In this document: piece after piece, positions 1 through 7,886 of the stretch
How the letters are laid out: each line of letters begins with the position of its first letter
Position numbering within the stretch: the first letter of the stretch is position 1
From: Methylobacteriaceae bacterium
GTDB taxonomy: Bacteria > Pseudomonadota > Alphaproteobacteria > Rhizobiales > Beijerinckiaceae
NCBI GenBank assembly: GCA_020638135.1
Contig: JACKJE010000016.1
Coordinates: forward strand, 1 to 64,000
DNA length: 64,000 nucleotides
Reading direction: 5' to 3'
Made by a program: the position numbers and the translations under genes
Notes under the pieces: model-generated
Told to the model about the DNA's origin: nothing
Database searches by the model: none
Seen by the model: only the letters and a program-made list of their open reading frames with translations

Positions 1-178
1 AGATGCCGATGACGGCGGCGACGCTGCCGAGCGCGAAAAGCGCGGCATGGAAGGCGTATTCGGGTGTCCACGCTTTCGCGGTGACGAGAAGCGAAAAGGC
101 GGCGAGCGCCACGAACGCGACTATCAAGCCGAGTTCGCCCACACGCATCCTTTTGCCGGTTTGAGCTGCTTGCGCCAT
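1..178 (-). CDS. ccoN: Cytochrome c oxidase cbb3-type subunit I, N-terminal fragment
   Basis: The catalytic subunit of the high-affinity cbb3 oxidase would start here and run out of the left edge of the window. Only the first 59 codons are present. They read MAQAAQTGKRMRVGELGL and continue into a hydrophobic helix, then an EYAFHAALFALGS segment, which resembles the first transmembrane helix of alphaproteobacterial CcoN. The frame has no stop. The ATG lies at 176-178. The upstream FNR/FixK box (273-286), shared with the divergent hemN, is the usual control of cbb3 operons and supports the call. The heme and copper ligands are outside the window, so the assignment rests on the N-terminus and the context. 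Confidence 0.72.
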   Translation of the reverse strand, partial: MAQAAQTGKRMRVGELGLIVAFVALAAFSLLVTAKAWTPEYAFHAALFALGSVAAVIGI

Positions 179-272
179 GAGTTTGCCCTGTTGCGCGAGA
201 ATCCTATCGGCCGACACGCGACAGACCTGCCGCGCGCCGTCGCCAAAGTGCATATCGCACCGCATCGAGACT

Positions 273-286
273 TTGACATGCGTCAA
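273..286. promoter_or_regulatory. FNR/FixK-type anaerobox
   Basis: The sequence TTGACATGCGTCAA is a perfect palindrome of the TTGA-N6-TCAA class bound by FNR and FixK regulators. It lies 53 bp before the hemN start and about 95 bp from the ccoN start on the other strand, so one site could induce both genes when oxygen is low. Genes for cbb3 oxidase and oxygen-independent heme synthesis are standard members of this regulon in alphaproteobacteria. Confidence 0.8.
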
Positions 287-338
287 GGTGTCGTACGCTC
301 GATCTCAGCCATTTGGCGAACACGGATGAGGAGCCTAC

Positions 339-1742
339 ATGGCGGTCGCGACGGCACAAACTATCCAAGGGGATAAGATTTCAGCAGAATCCGTCGATCG
401 ACTGATCGCGGCCTATGGCGGGCGGGCGCCCCGCTACACGTCCTATCCGACGGCGATCCAGTTCACGCCCGCCATAACGGCGCGGCAATATGGCGCGTGG
501 CTGAAGGGCTTGAAAAAAGAATCAGGCCCCCTGTCGGCCTATCTCCACATCCCCTTCTGCGACCGCATGTGCTGGTATTGCGGCTGTAACACGGCCGTGG
601 TCAACCGACGCGGCCCGATCGAGGACTATGTCGCGCGCCTGCTTGGCGAAATCGACCTCGTCGCCGCGACGCTGAGCGAGCGTCTGGCGATCGGCAATAT
701 CCATTTCGGCGGCGGCACGCCCAATATGCTCGCGCCCGACGAGATCGGCGCGATTCTCGCCCGCCTCGCCCAGCGATTCGACATCACGCCGGACGCCGAG
801 ATCGCCGCCGAGATCGACCCCTGCACGCTGACCGAACAATGGGTCGAGGCCGCCGCCGCCGGCGGCATGAACCGGGCGAGCCTGGGCGTGCAGGATTTCG
901 ATCCGGAGGTCCAGAAGGCGATCAACCGCATCCAGCCCTACGAGACCACCGCTCGCGCGGTCCAGCTGCTTCGCGCCGCCGGCGCCCAGTCGATCAACAT
1001 GGACCTGATCTATGGCCTGCCGCGCCAGACGCTCGAGGGGCTCGAAAAGACCATCGACATGGCGCTGGCGCTTGGACCGGACCGGCTCTCGCTGTTTGGC
1101 TACGCCCATGTGCCGTGGATGAAGGCGCATCAGAAGCTGATTCGCGAGGAGGAGCTGCCCGGCGCGCGCCTGCGCTATCGCATGCAGCGCCGCGCCGCCG
1201 ATCTCCTGGAGGAGCGCGGCTGGCGCCGTCTCGGCCTCGACCATTTCGCCCGCCCCGACGACGGTCTCGCCGCCGCCGCCGCCGAAGGGCGGATGCGGCG
1301 CAATTTTCAGGGCTATACAACCGACGAGGCGCCCGTGCTGATCGGCTTCGGCGCTTCCTCGATCGGCCGCATGCCGCAGGGCTATGTGCAGAACGCGTCC
1401 GCCGTGCCGCAATGGCGCGAAAAGCTGGAGCGCGGCGAACTGCCGGTGGCGCGCGGCGTCGAAATGACCGCCGACGACCGCTTCCGCGCCGAGATCATCG
1501 AACGGCTGATGTGCGATTTCGCGGTCGATCTGGCGGAAGTCTGCGCCGCCCACCATCGTCCGCTCGCCGATCTCGACGGATCCGTCGCGCGACTGGCGCC
1601 GATGCAGGCCGACGGCATCGCATTGGTCCATGGGCCGCACGTGGAAGCTACCCAAACCGGCCGCGATTTCATCCGTTCGATCTGCGCCGTCTTCGACGCG
1701 CATCTCGAACAGGGCGCGACGCGCCATTCGGCGAGCATCTGA
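339..1742 (+). CDS. hemN: Oxygen-independent coproporphyrinogen III oxidase (radical SAM)
   Basis: This enzyme converts coproporphyrinogen III to protoporphyrinogen IX without oxygen, using S-adenosylmethionine and a [4Fe-4S] cluster in the cytoplasm. The 467-residue product has the family's normal length. The cluster motif is C74-x3-C78-x2-C81 followed by C83 (CDRMCWYCGC), and the GGGTP motif is at about 125-129. The ATG at 339 follows a GAGGAG-type ribosome binding site at a normal distance. The gene is divergent from ccoN and has an anaerobox upstream, as expected for a heme gene used under low oxygen. HemN rather than HemW is supported by the CxxxCxxCxC pattern and the HemN-like N-terminal region (RYTSYPTA). 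Confidence 0.93.
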   Translation: MAVATAQTIQGDKISAESVDRLIAAYGGRAPRYTSYPTAIQFTPAITARQYGAWLKGLKKESGPLSAYLHIPFCDRMCWYCGCNTAVVNRRGPIEDYVARLLGEIDLVAATLSERLAIGNIHFGGGTPNMLAPDEIGAILARLAQRFDITPDAEIAAEIDPCTLTEQWVEAAAAGGMNRASLGVQDFDPEVQKAINRIQPYETTARAVQLLRAAGAQSINMDLIYGLPRQTLEGLEKTIDMALALGPDRLSLFGYAHVPWMKAHQKLIREEELPGARLRYRMQRRAADLLEERGWRRLGLDHFARPDDGLAAAAAEGRMRRNFQGYTTDEAPVLIGFGASSIGRMPQGYVQNASAVPQWREKLERGELPVARGVEMTADDRFRAEIIERLMCDFAVDLAEVCAAHHRPLADLDGSVARLAPMQADGIALVHGPHVEATQTGRDFIRSICAVFDAHLEQGATRHSASI

Positions 1743-2083
1743 GCATCGGGGCGGGCGCGGCGAATTCCCCGGCGCAAAGCAAAAGCGACGCCGGCGCGCT
1801 TAAAATACATGCGCGCGGGCGTCGCCTGATGCGTCGACCGGAAGTCTCGCCCCCACGAAGCCCTGCCGATCTCCACATATAAAGAATATGTCGGGTCGTG
1901 GCCCGCCGCTGTGTGTCGCCTCACAATTCGCCAGCGATTGCGGCGGCCACCTCCTGCAGGGTCTGTCGGCACGGCCCGCGCGAGAGCAAATCCCGCAATA
2001 GTTTCAGACTTTTGCGACAAGGAAATGCGGCGAAAACAGGAGCATGGAGCGCTACGCGCGCTGCCGTGAAAACGTGACGCGCT
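1743..2083. other. Intergenic region, no gene seen
   Basis: This stretch of about 340 bases lies between hemN and the convergent isomerase gene. No convincing reading frame, tRNA or strong terminator hairpin with a T-run was found. Confidence 0.5.
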
Positions 2084-2476
2084 CTATCCGGCCCCGCGCT
2101 TCAGCCGTTCGTGCAGATTGTTCTTGCGGCTCGCGCCGGCCTCGTCGATTTCCTGGATCTCGACCGACAGCGACAGGCCTCGCTTGGCGAACGCATCCGC
2201 CGTAATGTCGGCCAGCGTCGCCAGTACCGCCTGCGAAACGCGCCTGCGCGTTTCCTCGTCGCGTCCGCGCCCGACGCGGATCAGGATCGCGCAAAAGGCG
2301 TTCGACGGATCGCCGTCGGCGACGCGATAGACGTCGCGCCGTTCGGCGCGCGTGCGCACGCCGCCGATCGGGAAGACGCCGGTCGCGACGATCGTCGCGT
2401 GCACGCGATCGACAAGGTCGCGCGGCGAGACGTCCTCTTCCAGATTGGCGGAATATTCGATGATCACATGCGGCAT
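2084..2476 (-). CDS. 5-carboxymethyl-2-hydroxymuconate delta-isomerase family protein
   Basis: The 130-residue product begins MPHVIIEYSANLEE, which matches the tautomerase-superfamily isomerase of homoprotocatechuate breakdown (HpcD/HpaF type), including the proline after the initiator Met that acts as the catalytic base in this family. Length is close to the usual 125-130 residues. It is the last gene of a reverse-strand group with NIPSNAP, VOC and DUF6489 genes. No other homoprotocatechuate genes are in the window, so the exact substrate is uncertain; related proteins also occur in other aromatic pathways. Confidence 0.8.
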   Translation of the reverse strand: MPHVIIEYSANLEEDVSPRDLVDRVHATIVATGVFPIGGVRTRAERRDVYRVADGDPSNAFCAILIRVGRGRDEETRRRVSQAVLATLADITADAFAKRGLSLSVEIQEIDEAGASRKNNLHERLKRGAG

Positions 2477-2492
2477 GCCGCGCGCCCCGCGC

Positions 2493-2822
2493 TCACTGGA
2501 CTGTGGAAAAAGCCGTCGGCTTCAGGAAGGAATTGACGATGTTGGACAGGATCGGCCCGTCCTTCTCGCTTTCCGCGCGCTTGGCGATCCATTCGGGGTC
2601 GGTCGCAAAGGCCATCCATTTCGTCTCGCGCTCGGCCATCGATTCCCAGCGCAGCATATAGGTGAGCTGGAGATTGGATTCGCCGACCTCCGTCGTCCAG
2701 AACCCCGCCGGCTCGATGCCGTGACGCTTCCACAGGTCGAGCGTCGTCTGCTCGAAACGCTGCAGCAGCGCCGGCATGCGGCCGGGCAGGCAGCGGTAGA
2801 CCCGCATTTCGTAGATCGCCAT
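2493..2822 (-). CDS. NIPSNAP family protein
   Basis: The 109-residue product starts MAIYEMRVYRCLPGRMPALL and shows the ferredoxin-like NIPSNAP pattern: an EMRVY strand, the LLQRFEQ helix, a G-x-W-x-T turn, and YMLRWESMAERE. The function of bacterial NIPSNAP proteins is poorly known; they are often encoded near aromatic or ring-degradation genes. An upstream in-frame ATG exists at 2864, but the 2822 start gives the family N-terminus and follows a GGGAGGA-type ribosome binding site. The region upstream is taken up by an interspersed repeat. Confidence 0.8.
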   Translation of the reverse strand: MAIYEMRVYRCLPGRMPALLQRFEQTTLDLWKRHGIEPAGFWTTEVGESNLQLTYMLRWESMAERETKWMAFATDPEWIAKRAESEKDGPILSNIVNSFLKPTAFSTVQ

Positions 2823-2857
2823 GTCTCCTCCCCGTCCCCTTGTCGCGCCTTGGTGCG

Positions 2858-2954
2858 CCCTCATGCTGAGGAGCAGGCGAAGCCTGCGTCTCGAAGCATG
2901 GAGACTGCGGCCATCCTTCGAGACGCGATGCTACGCATCGCTCCTCAGGATGAA
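2858..2954. repeat. Interspersed palindromic repeat, CTCATGCTGAGGAG family, copy 1
   Basis: The element begins CCCTCATGCTGAGGAGC and ends CGCTCCTCAGGATGA, with internal small hairpins (CAGGCGAAGCCTG, CGATGCTACGCATCG) and a GTCTCGAAGCATGG / CCATCCTTCGAGAC core. Similar copies occur at 6267-6381, 11625-11736 and 62589-62694. All four sit between genes. It resembles REP/BIME-like repeats widespread in Rhizobiales. Confidence 0.85.
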
Positions 2955-2978
2955 GGCGCGTGTGTCGTTCTCTCCCGT

Positions 2979-3806
2979 TCAGCCGTCGAGGCCGAGCAAT
3001 ATGGTTGGAACATTGGCGGTCCCGTCGCGCAAGGTGCAGACATGCGAGCCGGGTCTGCGCCCCTTGCGCGTCTCGGACAGATTGCGGCCGGCCGACAGCA
3101 ATCGATCGCGCGTCGCCGCAATGTCGGGAACGCGCCACGACAGGCCGCCGAACCAGTCCGGCTTCTGCGACACCCCGCCCTTCAGCTCGTGGGCGATTTC
3201 CACCACCAGATCGCCGCAACGGAAGAACAGCAGCCGCGCCCCCCAGGCCGGATTGGACCGGTCGAGGCGCATGTCGAAGCCGAGCCGCGCGCCATAGAGC
3301 GCGACCGCGCGCTCCGGATCGGCCGTGCGGATGACGACATGGTCGAGCCCGGAGGCGGCGTCTACGGCGCCGTGGATCGGCGCCGGCCTCGGCGCGGCGA
3401 GCAGGATCGATTCGATTCCGTGCGTCGCCGCAACTGGAAGATTGCGCGCGCGAACCCCGTTTGCCGCGCCGTTCGCCTCGACCGCGCGCGCATATTCCGC
3501 CCCCGGCGCGAGCCCGCGCCGCTCGAACAGATTTGCCGTCTTGTCGAGATCGTCGACGCAATAGCCGATCGCCCACAGGCCCTCGCCGGCCGCCGCGAGC
3601 CGCGCGCGCACGGCGTCGCCCGGCGCTCCCGCGCCATCAGGCGCAATCAGCGCAAACCTTATGTTGGCGGTCGAGAACCATGCCTGCCGCGTTCCCTGCG
3701 CCGCGATGACGCCGTCGGGCGCGCGGCCGAACAACAGCGCATAGTCGCGCGATGCGGCGTCGAGATCGCCCGTCGCCAGCGCGATGTGATGGATGGACGT
3801 GATCAT
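2979..3806 (-). CDS. VOC family protein with two glyoxalase-like domains
   Basis: The 275-residue product starts MITSIHHIALATGDLDAASR, a typical first strand of the vicinal-oxygen-chelate fold with a metal-ligand His. A second repeat starts at about residue 150 with GLDHVVIRTADPERAVALYG. A late acidic ligand candidate lies in DLVVEIAHEL. The arrangement resembles glyoxalase-like DUF domains and extradiol-dioxygenase-like VOC proteins. The gene is one of four on the reverse strand, after DUF6489. The substrate cannot be told; an aromatic or CoA-linked intermediate is only a guess from context. Confidence 0.78.
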   Translation of the reverse strand: MITSIHHIALATGDLDAASRDYALLFGRAPDGVIAAQGTRQAWFSTANIRFALIAPDGAGAPGDAVRARLAAAGEGLWAIGYCVDDLDKTANLFERRGLAPGAEYARAVEANGAANGVRARNLPVAATHGIESILLAAPRPAPIHGAVDAASGLDHVVIRTADPERAVALYGARLGFDMRLDRSNPAWGARLLFFRCGDLVVEIAHELKGGVSQKPDWFGGLSWRVPDIAATRDRLLSAGRNLSETRKGRRPGSHVCTLRDGTANVPTILLGLDG

Positions 3807-3817
3807 GTGGAGGCGGG

Positions 3818-4078
3818 TTATTTGCTCTTGGACTTGTCGCCGGCCGTGGCCGCGCCCTTGGTGAAGGCGGAGAAGAAGGAGCCCAGCAATTCACGGTTGG
3901 CGCTCATCAAGGGCATCCACGCCTCGAACAGCTTCTCGGGCGTATAGGTCTCCATCTCTTTCATCAGGCGCTTTTCCATGGCGTCCATCACCGCCGCCTG
4001 CATCGGCTGGACGTCGGGCAGTCCGAAGAACTGACGCGCTTCGAGCGGGGTGCAGTCGATGTCGATCGTCACCTTCAT
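3818..4078 (-). CDS. DUF6489 family protein
   Basis: The 86-residue product begins MKVTIDIDCTPLEARQFFGL and continues DVQPMQAAVMDAMEKRLM, the usual layout of the small alphaproteobacterial DUF6489 family. The C-terminus is lysine/serine rich. The start at 4078 has an AAGGGGA ribosome binding site; an upstream in-frame ATG at 4255 would add about 59 residues of unrelated arginine-rich sequence and is rejected. Function is unknown; amphipathic helices suggest an association protein. It is the first gene of the reverse-strand group, 11 bp ahead of the VOC gene. Confidence 0.75.
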   Translation of the reverse strand: MKVTIDIDCTPLEARQFFGLPDVQPMQAAVMDAMEKRLMKEMETYTPEKLFEAWMPLMSANRELLGSFFSAFTKGAATAGDKSKSK

Positions 4079-4254
4079 GCCTATCCCCTTGCGATCATTG
4101 GCCGGTTGGGCGGGAGAGCCCGAGCGTGACGATAGGGCTCCCCGCGCCCGCGCGCAAACCGGGCGGCCGACGCCGGCTTTTCCAGACCAGCGCGCCCATT
4201 GCGGCCGGCGCCCGACCATGCCATTGATCACATATATTCGAATGGGAGAATACA

Positions 4255-4647
4255 ATGACTACTGTTCCGCTGCGCCGCGGCTTCAAGCAGATGCTCGCCG
4301 AGGCCAACGCCACCATCGAGACGATCGACGTCCAGCACGCCCTGCGCCTCGTCGGCGACGCCAGCGTCCAGTTCGTCGACATCCGCGAGGCGCACGAGGT
4401 CGCCCAGACCGGCACGCTGCCGGACGCGGTCCATGCGCCGCGCGGCTTCCTCGAATTCCTCGCAGATCCCGAATGTCCGATGCACAACAAGGCGCTGGCT
4501 GGCCGCAAGCTCGTCCTGCTCTGCGCTACCGGCGGTCGCTCGACGCTCGCCGCCAAGACGCTGCAGGACATGGGGATCTCCGATGTGTGCCACGTCGCCG
4601 GCGGCATCGCCGCTTGGTCAGCGGCCGGCGGTCCGATCCAAAAGTAA
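4255..4647 (+). CDS. Rhodanese-like domain protein
   Basis: The 130-residue single-domain protein has the rhodanese signature: a VQFVDIREAHEVAQTGTLPDAVHAP-like first half (DxRexxE) and the active-site loop CATGGRS at about residues 91-97, where Cys carries the persulfide. It lacks a signal peptide, so it should act in the cytoplasm as a sulfurtransferase. It is followed on the same strand by three genes linked to copper handling, but the gap and the different location of the products make a shared task unproven. Confidence 0.88.
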   Translation: MTTVPLRRGFKQMLAEANATIETIDVQHALRLVGDASVQFVDIREAHEVAQTGTLPDAVHAPRGFLEFLADPECPMHNKALAGRKLVLLCATGGRSTLAAKTLQDMGISDVCHVAGGIAAWSAAGGPIQK

Positions 4648-4704
4648 GCCGCTGCGTCGTCCTGTCGTTTGACAGGCCGGCGCCCGTCTGATTTCCATCG
4701 AGCC

Positions 4705-5082
4705 ATGCTCGACCGTTTGCGTCATGTGCGCCTCTCGGCGATTGCGCTCGCGCTTTATGCGCTGGCGACGCTCACGGTCGGCTTCGCCCATAAGCCGATC
4801 GCGCTCGCCGGCCCCGAACCGGCGCTCGCGGCCCTGGCGCTCCACGACGACGCGCCACTCTCGCTCTGCGATCATGATGGCGGCGCGCCGGTCCACCATC
4901 AGGCCAGCGATGGCGTCTGCGACGCCTGCGCCCTGACCTCGGCCCCCGGCCTGCCGCCGGCGGATCAATGCGTCGTGCCCACGCCGCGCGGACGCAAACT
5001 TGCCCTTTCCTTCGACGCCGAAGCGCAATTTGCCCCGGCGACCCTGCATGCGCCGCTGTCGCGCGGACCGCCGGCCGCCTGA
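4705..5082 (+). CDS. DUF2946-like membrane-anchored or exported protein
   Basis: The product of about 125 residues starts with a hydrophobic signal/anchor (LSAIALALYALATLTVGFA), contains a His-rich stretch (CDHDGGAPVHH) and a CDACAL motif. DUF2946-type proteins with this CxxC pattern lie next to copper genes in many proteobacteria. It is immediately upstream of a PCu(A)C chaperone and a SCO protein, so a periplasmic copper role is likely. The ATG at 4705 gives a good signal sequence; a TTG at 4669 in the same frame is possible but less likely. Confidence 0.6.
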   Translation: MLDRLRHVRLSAIALALYALATLTVGFAHKPIALAGPEPALAALALHDDAPLSLCDHDGGAPVHHQASDGVCDACALTSAPGLPPADQCVVPTPRGRKLALSFDAEAQFAPATLHAPLSRGPPAA

Positions 5083-5168
5083 ACCGGCGCCTTCGCGCAT
5101 CGCAAGCCGACAATCGACTATCCCAGGCCGCGCCGTGCGCCGGCCGACCAGACATTCAGGATCATCCC

Positions 5169-5642
5169 ATGAAGACCGTTCTCAAGACCGCCTGCGCGGC
5201 CCTGCTCCTTGCCGGCGCGATCGGCTCCGCCCACGCTGGCGACATTTCGCTCGAACATCCCTGGTCGCGCGCGACCCCGGCCGGCGCGCCGGTCGGGGCG
5301 GGCTATGTCACGCTCAAGAATGCCGGCGCCGCCCCGGACAAACTGATTTCTGCAACGGCGCCCGACGTCGCGGGGAAAGTCGAAGTTCACCAAATGACCA
5401 TGGACGGCGGCGTGATGAAGATGCGCCCGATCAACGGCCTCGAAATCCCGGCCGGCAAGAGCGTGGAATTGAAGCCCGGCGGCTACCACATCATGTTCAT
5501 GCAGCTGAAGAAGCCGCTCGTCGCTGGCGAAACGGTCAAGGGAACGCTCTCTTTCGAGAAGGCTGGCGCCGTGCCGGTCGAATTCAAGATCGAGGCGATC
5601 GGCGCGGGCGCTGGCGGCATGCCCGGCCACAAGGGGCATTGA
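5169..5642 (+). CDS. Periplasmic copper chaperone PCu(A)C
   Basis: The 157-residue protein has a signal peptide (TACAALLLAGAIGSAHA) and the PCu(A)C fold. The copper motif H-x-M-x(n)-M-x(n)-H-x-M is visible as HQMTMDGGVMKM and later YHIMFM. A second His/Met-rich tail (GMPGHKGH) is typical of the family. The protein delivers Cu(I) to the CuA or CuB site of heme-copper oxidases, often with SCO. The gene is followed by a SCO gene after 5 bases, so the two are almost certainly cotranscribed. Confidence 0.9.
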   Translation: MKTVLKTACAALLLAGAIGSAHAGDISLEHPWSRATPAGAPVGAGYVTLKNAGAAPDKLISATAPDVAGKVEVHQMTMDGGVMKMRPINGLEIPAGKSVELKPGGYHIMFMQLKKPLVAGETVKGTLSFEKAGAVPVEFKIEAIGAGAGGMPGHKGH

Positions 5643-5647
5643 GAACC

Positions 5648-6229
5648 TTGACGCGACTGGCTCTCATTCTCTGGTCGGCGGCGGCTCTGGCCGCCGTCGC
5701 CTTCGCCGGCCTGTTCTGGTTCACGTCCGGCGGTCCGCCGACGCCGGCCATCGGCGGCCCCTTCCGGCTGAAAAGCCAGACCGGCGAAATGATCGACAGC
5801 GCCGCGCTGAAGGGCAGGCCCTACGCCATCTTCTTCGGCTTCACCCATTGCCCGGAAGTCTGCCCGACCACCATGGTCGACATGGCCGCGCTGATGGCCA
5901 AGCTCGGGCCTGCGGCGAAGGATTTCAAAATCTATTTCGTCAGCGTCGATCCCGAGCGCGATACGCCGGAAGTCCTGCGCAACTATCTCTCGTCTTTCGA
6001 GCCGCATGTCGTCGGTCTGACCGGAACGCCGGACGAGATCGCCAAGGTGGCCAAGGAATTCCGCGTCTACTATCGCAAGACGCCGCTCGACGGCGGCGAC
6101 TATACGATGGACCATTCCGCCTTCGTCTATCTGATGGGCAAGGACGGCGGATTCCGCAACGTGATCGGCTATCAGGAAAAGCCCGATCGCGCGCTGGAAA
6201 AGCTGAAGAGCCTGCTCGAGAAGGGCTGA
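5648..6229 (+). CDS. SCO family copper-binding thioredoxin-fold protein
   Basis: The 193-residue protein has an N-terminal anchor helix and a thioredoxin-like domain with the SCO copper site: CPEVC (two Cys in HCPEVCPTT) and the distal His in YTMDHSAFVYL. It assists copper insertion into cytochrome oxidase on the periplasmic face. The start is a TTG at 5648, five bases after the PCu(A)C stop; no closer ATG gives the anchor. The cbb3 oxidase gene at the left edge of the window is a possible client, although SCO also serves aa3 oxidases. Confidence 0.9.
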   Translation: MTRLALILWSAAALAAVAFAGLFWFTSGGPPTPAIGGPFRLKSQTGEMIDSAALKGRPYAIFFGFTHCPEVCPTTMVDMAALMAKLGPAAKDFKIYFVSVDPERDTPEVLRNYLSSFEPHVVGLTGTPDEIAKVAKEFRVYYRKTPLDGGDYTMDHSAFVYLMGKDGGFRNVIGYQEKPDRALEKLKSLLEKG

Positions 6230-6266
6230 GGCGCGTTACGCGTCTCGCGCCGAACACCTGCCCGCA

Positions 6267-6381
6267 CCCTCATCCTGAGGAGCGATGCGTAGCATCGCGT
6301 CTCGAAGGATGGCCGGAGCCCGAGACGCTGAATCATGCTTCGAAACGCCGCGCTGTGCGCGCGGCTCCTCAGCATGAGGGG
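6267..6381. repeat. Interspersed palindromic repeat, CTCATGCTGAGGAG family, copy 2
   Basis: It begins ACCCTCATCCTGAGGAGCG, has the inner hairpin GATGCGTAGCATC, the GTCTCGAAGGATGG core, and closes with CGGCTCCTCAGCATGAGGG. It lies between the convergent ends of the SCO and GCS2-family genes. Confidence 0.85.
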
Positions 6382-6422
6382 CGTGGAAATGCCGCGCATT
6401 TCGAGCCAGGCGCCGACGCGCC

Positions 6423-7820
6423 TCAGGTCGCCCATTCGTGCACGGGCGCGCCGGAGCGCTGGCCCTCGCAATAGGCTGCCATCATTGCAAACAGTTCGCC
6501 GCGCTTTTCGAGCGCGCGCCGTTGCCAGACGGCGCCCGTCTGACGCGTGCGCACGCGCGCTTCGATCACGTCGAGAAAGCCGCTTTCCTTCACGCCAAAG
6601 TCCGCCAGCCCGTCGCGCGCGAGCGGAATGAGACGTTCCAAGAGCAGCCTGTCGGCGGCGATCGCGCCGACGCCCGGCCAGTTCAGCTGCGCGTCGAGCC
6701 CATGGCGCGCGGCGGCGTAGAAGTTCGCCACCGCGTCGTCGAACGACAGCCCGCCGGTTCCAAACCTGCAGCCGACCGCCAGTGCGCGGGCGAGGCCGAG
6801 ATAAAGGGCCGCATTGGCGATCATGTCGGCCAGCGTCGGACCGGCGGGCAGGATGCGATGCTCGATGCGCAGGTGCGGCGAGCCGTCCGCATCGAAACCG
6901 ACGAGCGGGCGGTTCCAGCGCCAGATCACGCCGTTATGCAGCCGCAGATGCCGGAACTCGCCGGCCGGCGCATCGAAGGCCATCGGCAGCAGCGGCTCGT
7001 AGACGCGATGGTTCTCCTCGAAAATCTCGAACAGCGAATGCGTCGCATAGCCGGAGCCCATCGATACGCGCGGCGGGCCGGGCAGGACGACCGCCTGCTC
7101 GAACAGGGGAATGCGCGTCTCCTCCCACAGCGCCCTGCCGAACAGAAGAGGCGAGTTGCCGGCGACCGCCAGCACCGGCCCTGAAGCAGCGATCGACGCA
7201 TTGTAATAGGCGCGCGAATCCTGCGCCGGCGCCTTGAGATGAATCTGGAACGAGGTCGTGGCGGCTTCCAGCATCACGTCGCAATGTTCCGACACGAGAT
7301 GGTCGCGGCCCGCGATGTCGACGCGCAATGGCCGGCCGCGTCGCTGGCGCAGCACTTCGCGGTTGAGCGCGTAGTAGCGGTTGAGCGGCGAGATATTGGC
7401 GAGACTCATGTCCTCGTCGCGGATCGTCGGCAGCGTGCCGATCATCACGAGATTGGCGTCGAGCCGATGCGCCGTTTCGTTGCAGCGCGCCCAGAGTTTC
7501 GCGAGATCGGCAAGCGCGCGCGAAAGAACGTCGCCCGACAGCGCCAGCGGCTCGCAATTCAATTCGACATTGAAGCGCGACAGTTCCGGCACGACCAGGG
7601 GATCGTCGAGCGCTTCAAGCACCTGCTGATTGATCGGCGCCGGGAAATGATTGTGATCGAGAATCCAGGTCTCGATCTCGAAGCCGAGCATCGGATCGGT
7701 ATGCGAAAGGCGATCCCCGGCGAAGGCCTCGCGCAGCAGCCGCGTCTCCTGTCCGAGACGCTCCGCAAAACGCGCCTTGTCCTCGCGTGAGAAACCCCGA
7801 GCCTCGATTTCCTCGCCCAT
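6423..7820 (-). CDS. Glutamate-cysteine ligase family protein (GCS2 type)
   Basis: The 465-residue product resembles the GCS2/YbdK carboxylate-amine ligase superfamily: the start of the catalytic core is PMLGFEIETWILD with the nucleotide/metal glutamates, followed by FNVELNCEP and SEHCDVMLEAATTSFQIHL. Plant-type and YbdK-type enzymes join glutamate to an amine or cysteine with ATP. The sequence alone does not separate a true glutathione-synthesis enzyme from a specialised ligase. It stands alone, with a repeat on one side and a CaiB-family gene upstream on the same strand. Confidence 0.8.
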   Translation of the reverse strand: MGEEIEARGFSREDKARFAERLGQETRLLREAFAGDRLSHTDPMLGFEIETWILDHNHFPAPINQQVLEALDDPLVVPELSRFNVELNCEPLALSGDVLSRALADLAKLWARCNETAHRLDANLVMIGTLPTIRDEDMSLANISPLNRYYALNREVLRQRRGRPLRVDIAGRDHLVSEHCDVMLEAATTSFQIHLKAPAQDSRAYYNASIAASGPVLAVAGNSPLLFGRALWEETRIPLFEQAVVLPGPPRVSMGSGYATHSLFEIFEENHRVYEPLLPMAFDAPAGEFRHLRLHNGVIWRWNRPLVGFDADGSPHLRIEHRILPAGPTLADMIANAALYLGLARALAVGCRFGTGGLSFDDAVANFYAAARHGLDAQLNWPGVGAIAADRLLLERLIPLARDGLADFGVKESGFLDVIEARVRTRQTGAVWQRRALEKRGELFAMMAAYCEGQRSGAPVHEWAT

Positions 7821-7886
7821 GCCAGCCTCGCCGATCGGCGCAGTCTAGCGGCGTTTGCGGCAGTCGTAACCGGGGATCGCGCCCGC

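Noticed and set aside
839..1882. Forward frame overlapping hemN
   Set aside because: Low-complexity Arg-rich sequence in another frame of a well-supported gene.
3818..4255. Long form of the DUF6489 protein
   Set aside because: The extra 59 residues are Arg-rich and unlike the family, and the internal ATG at 4078 has the ribosome binding site.
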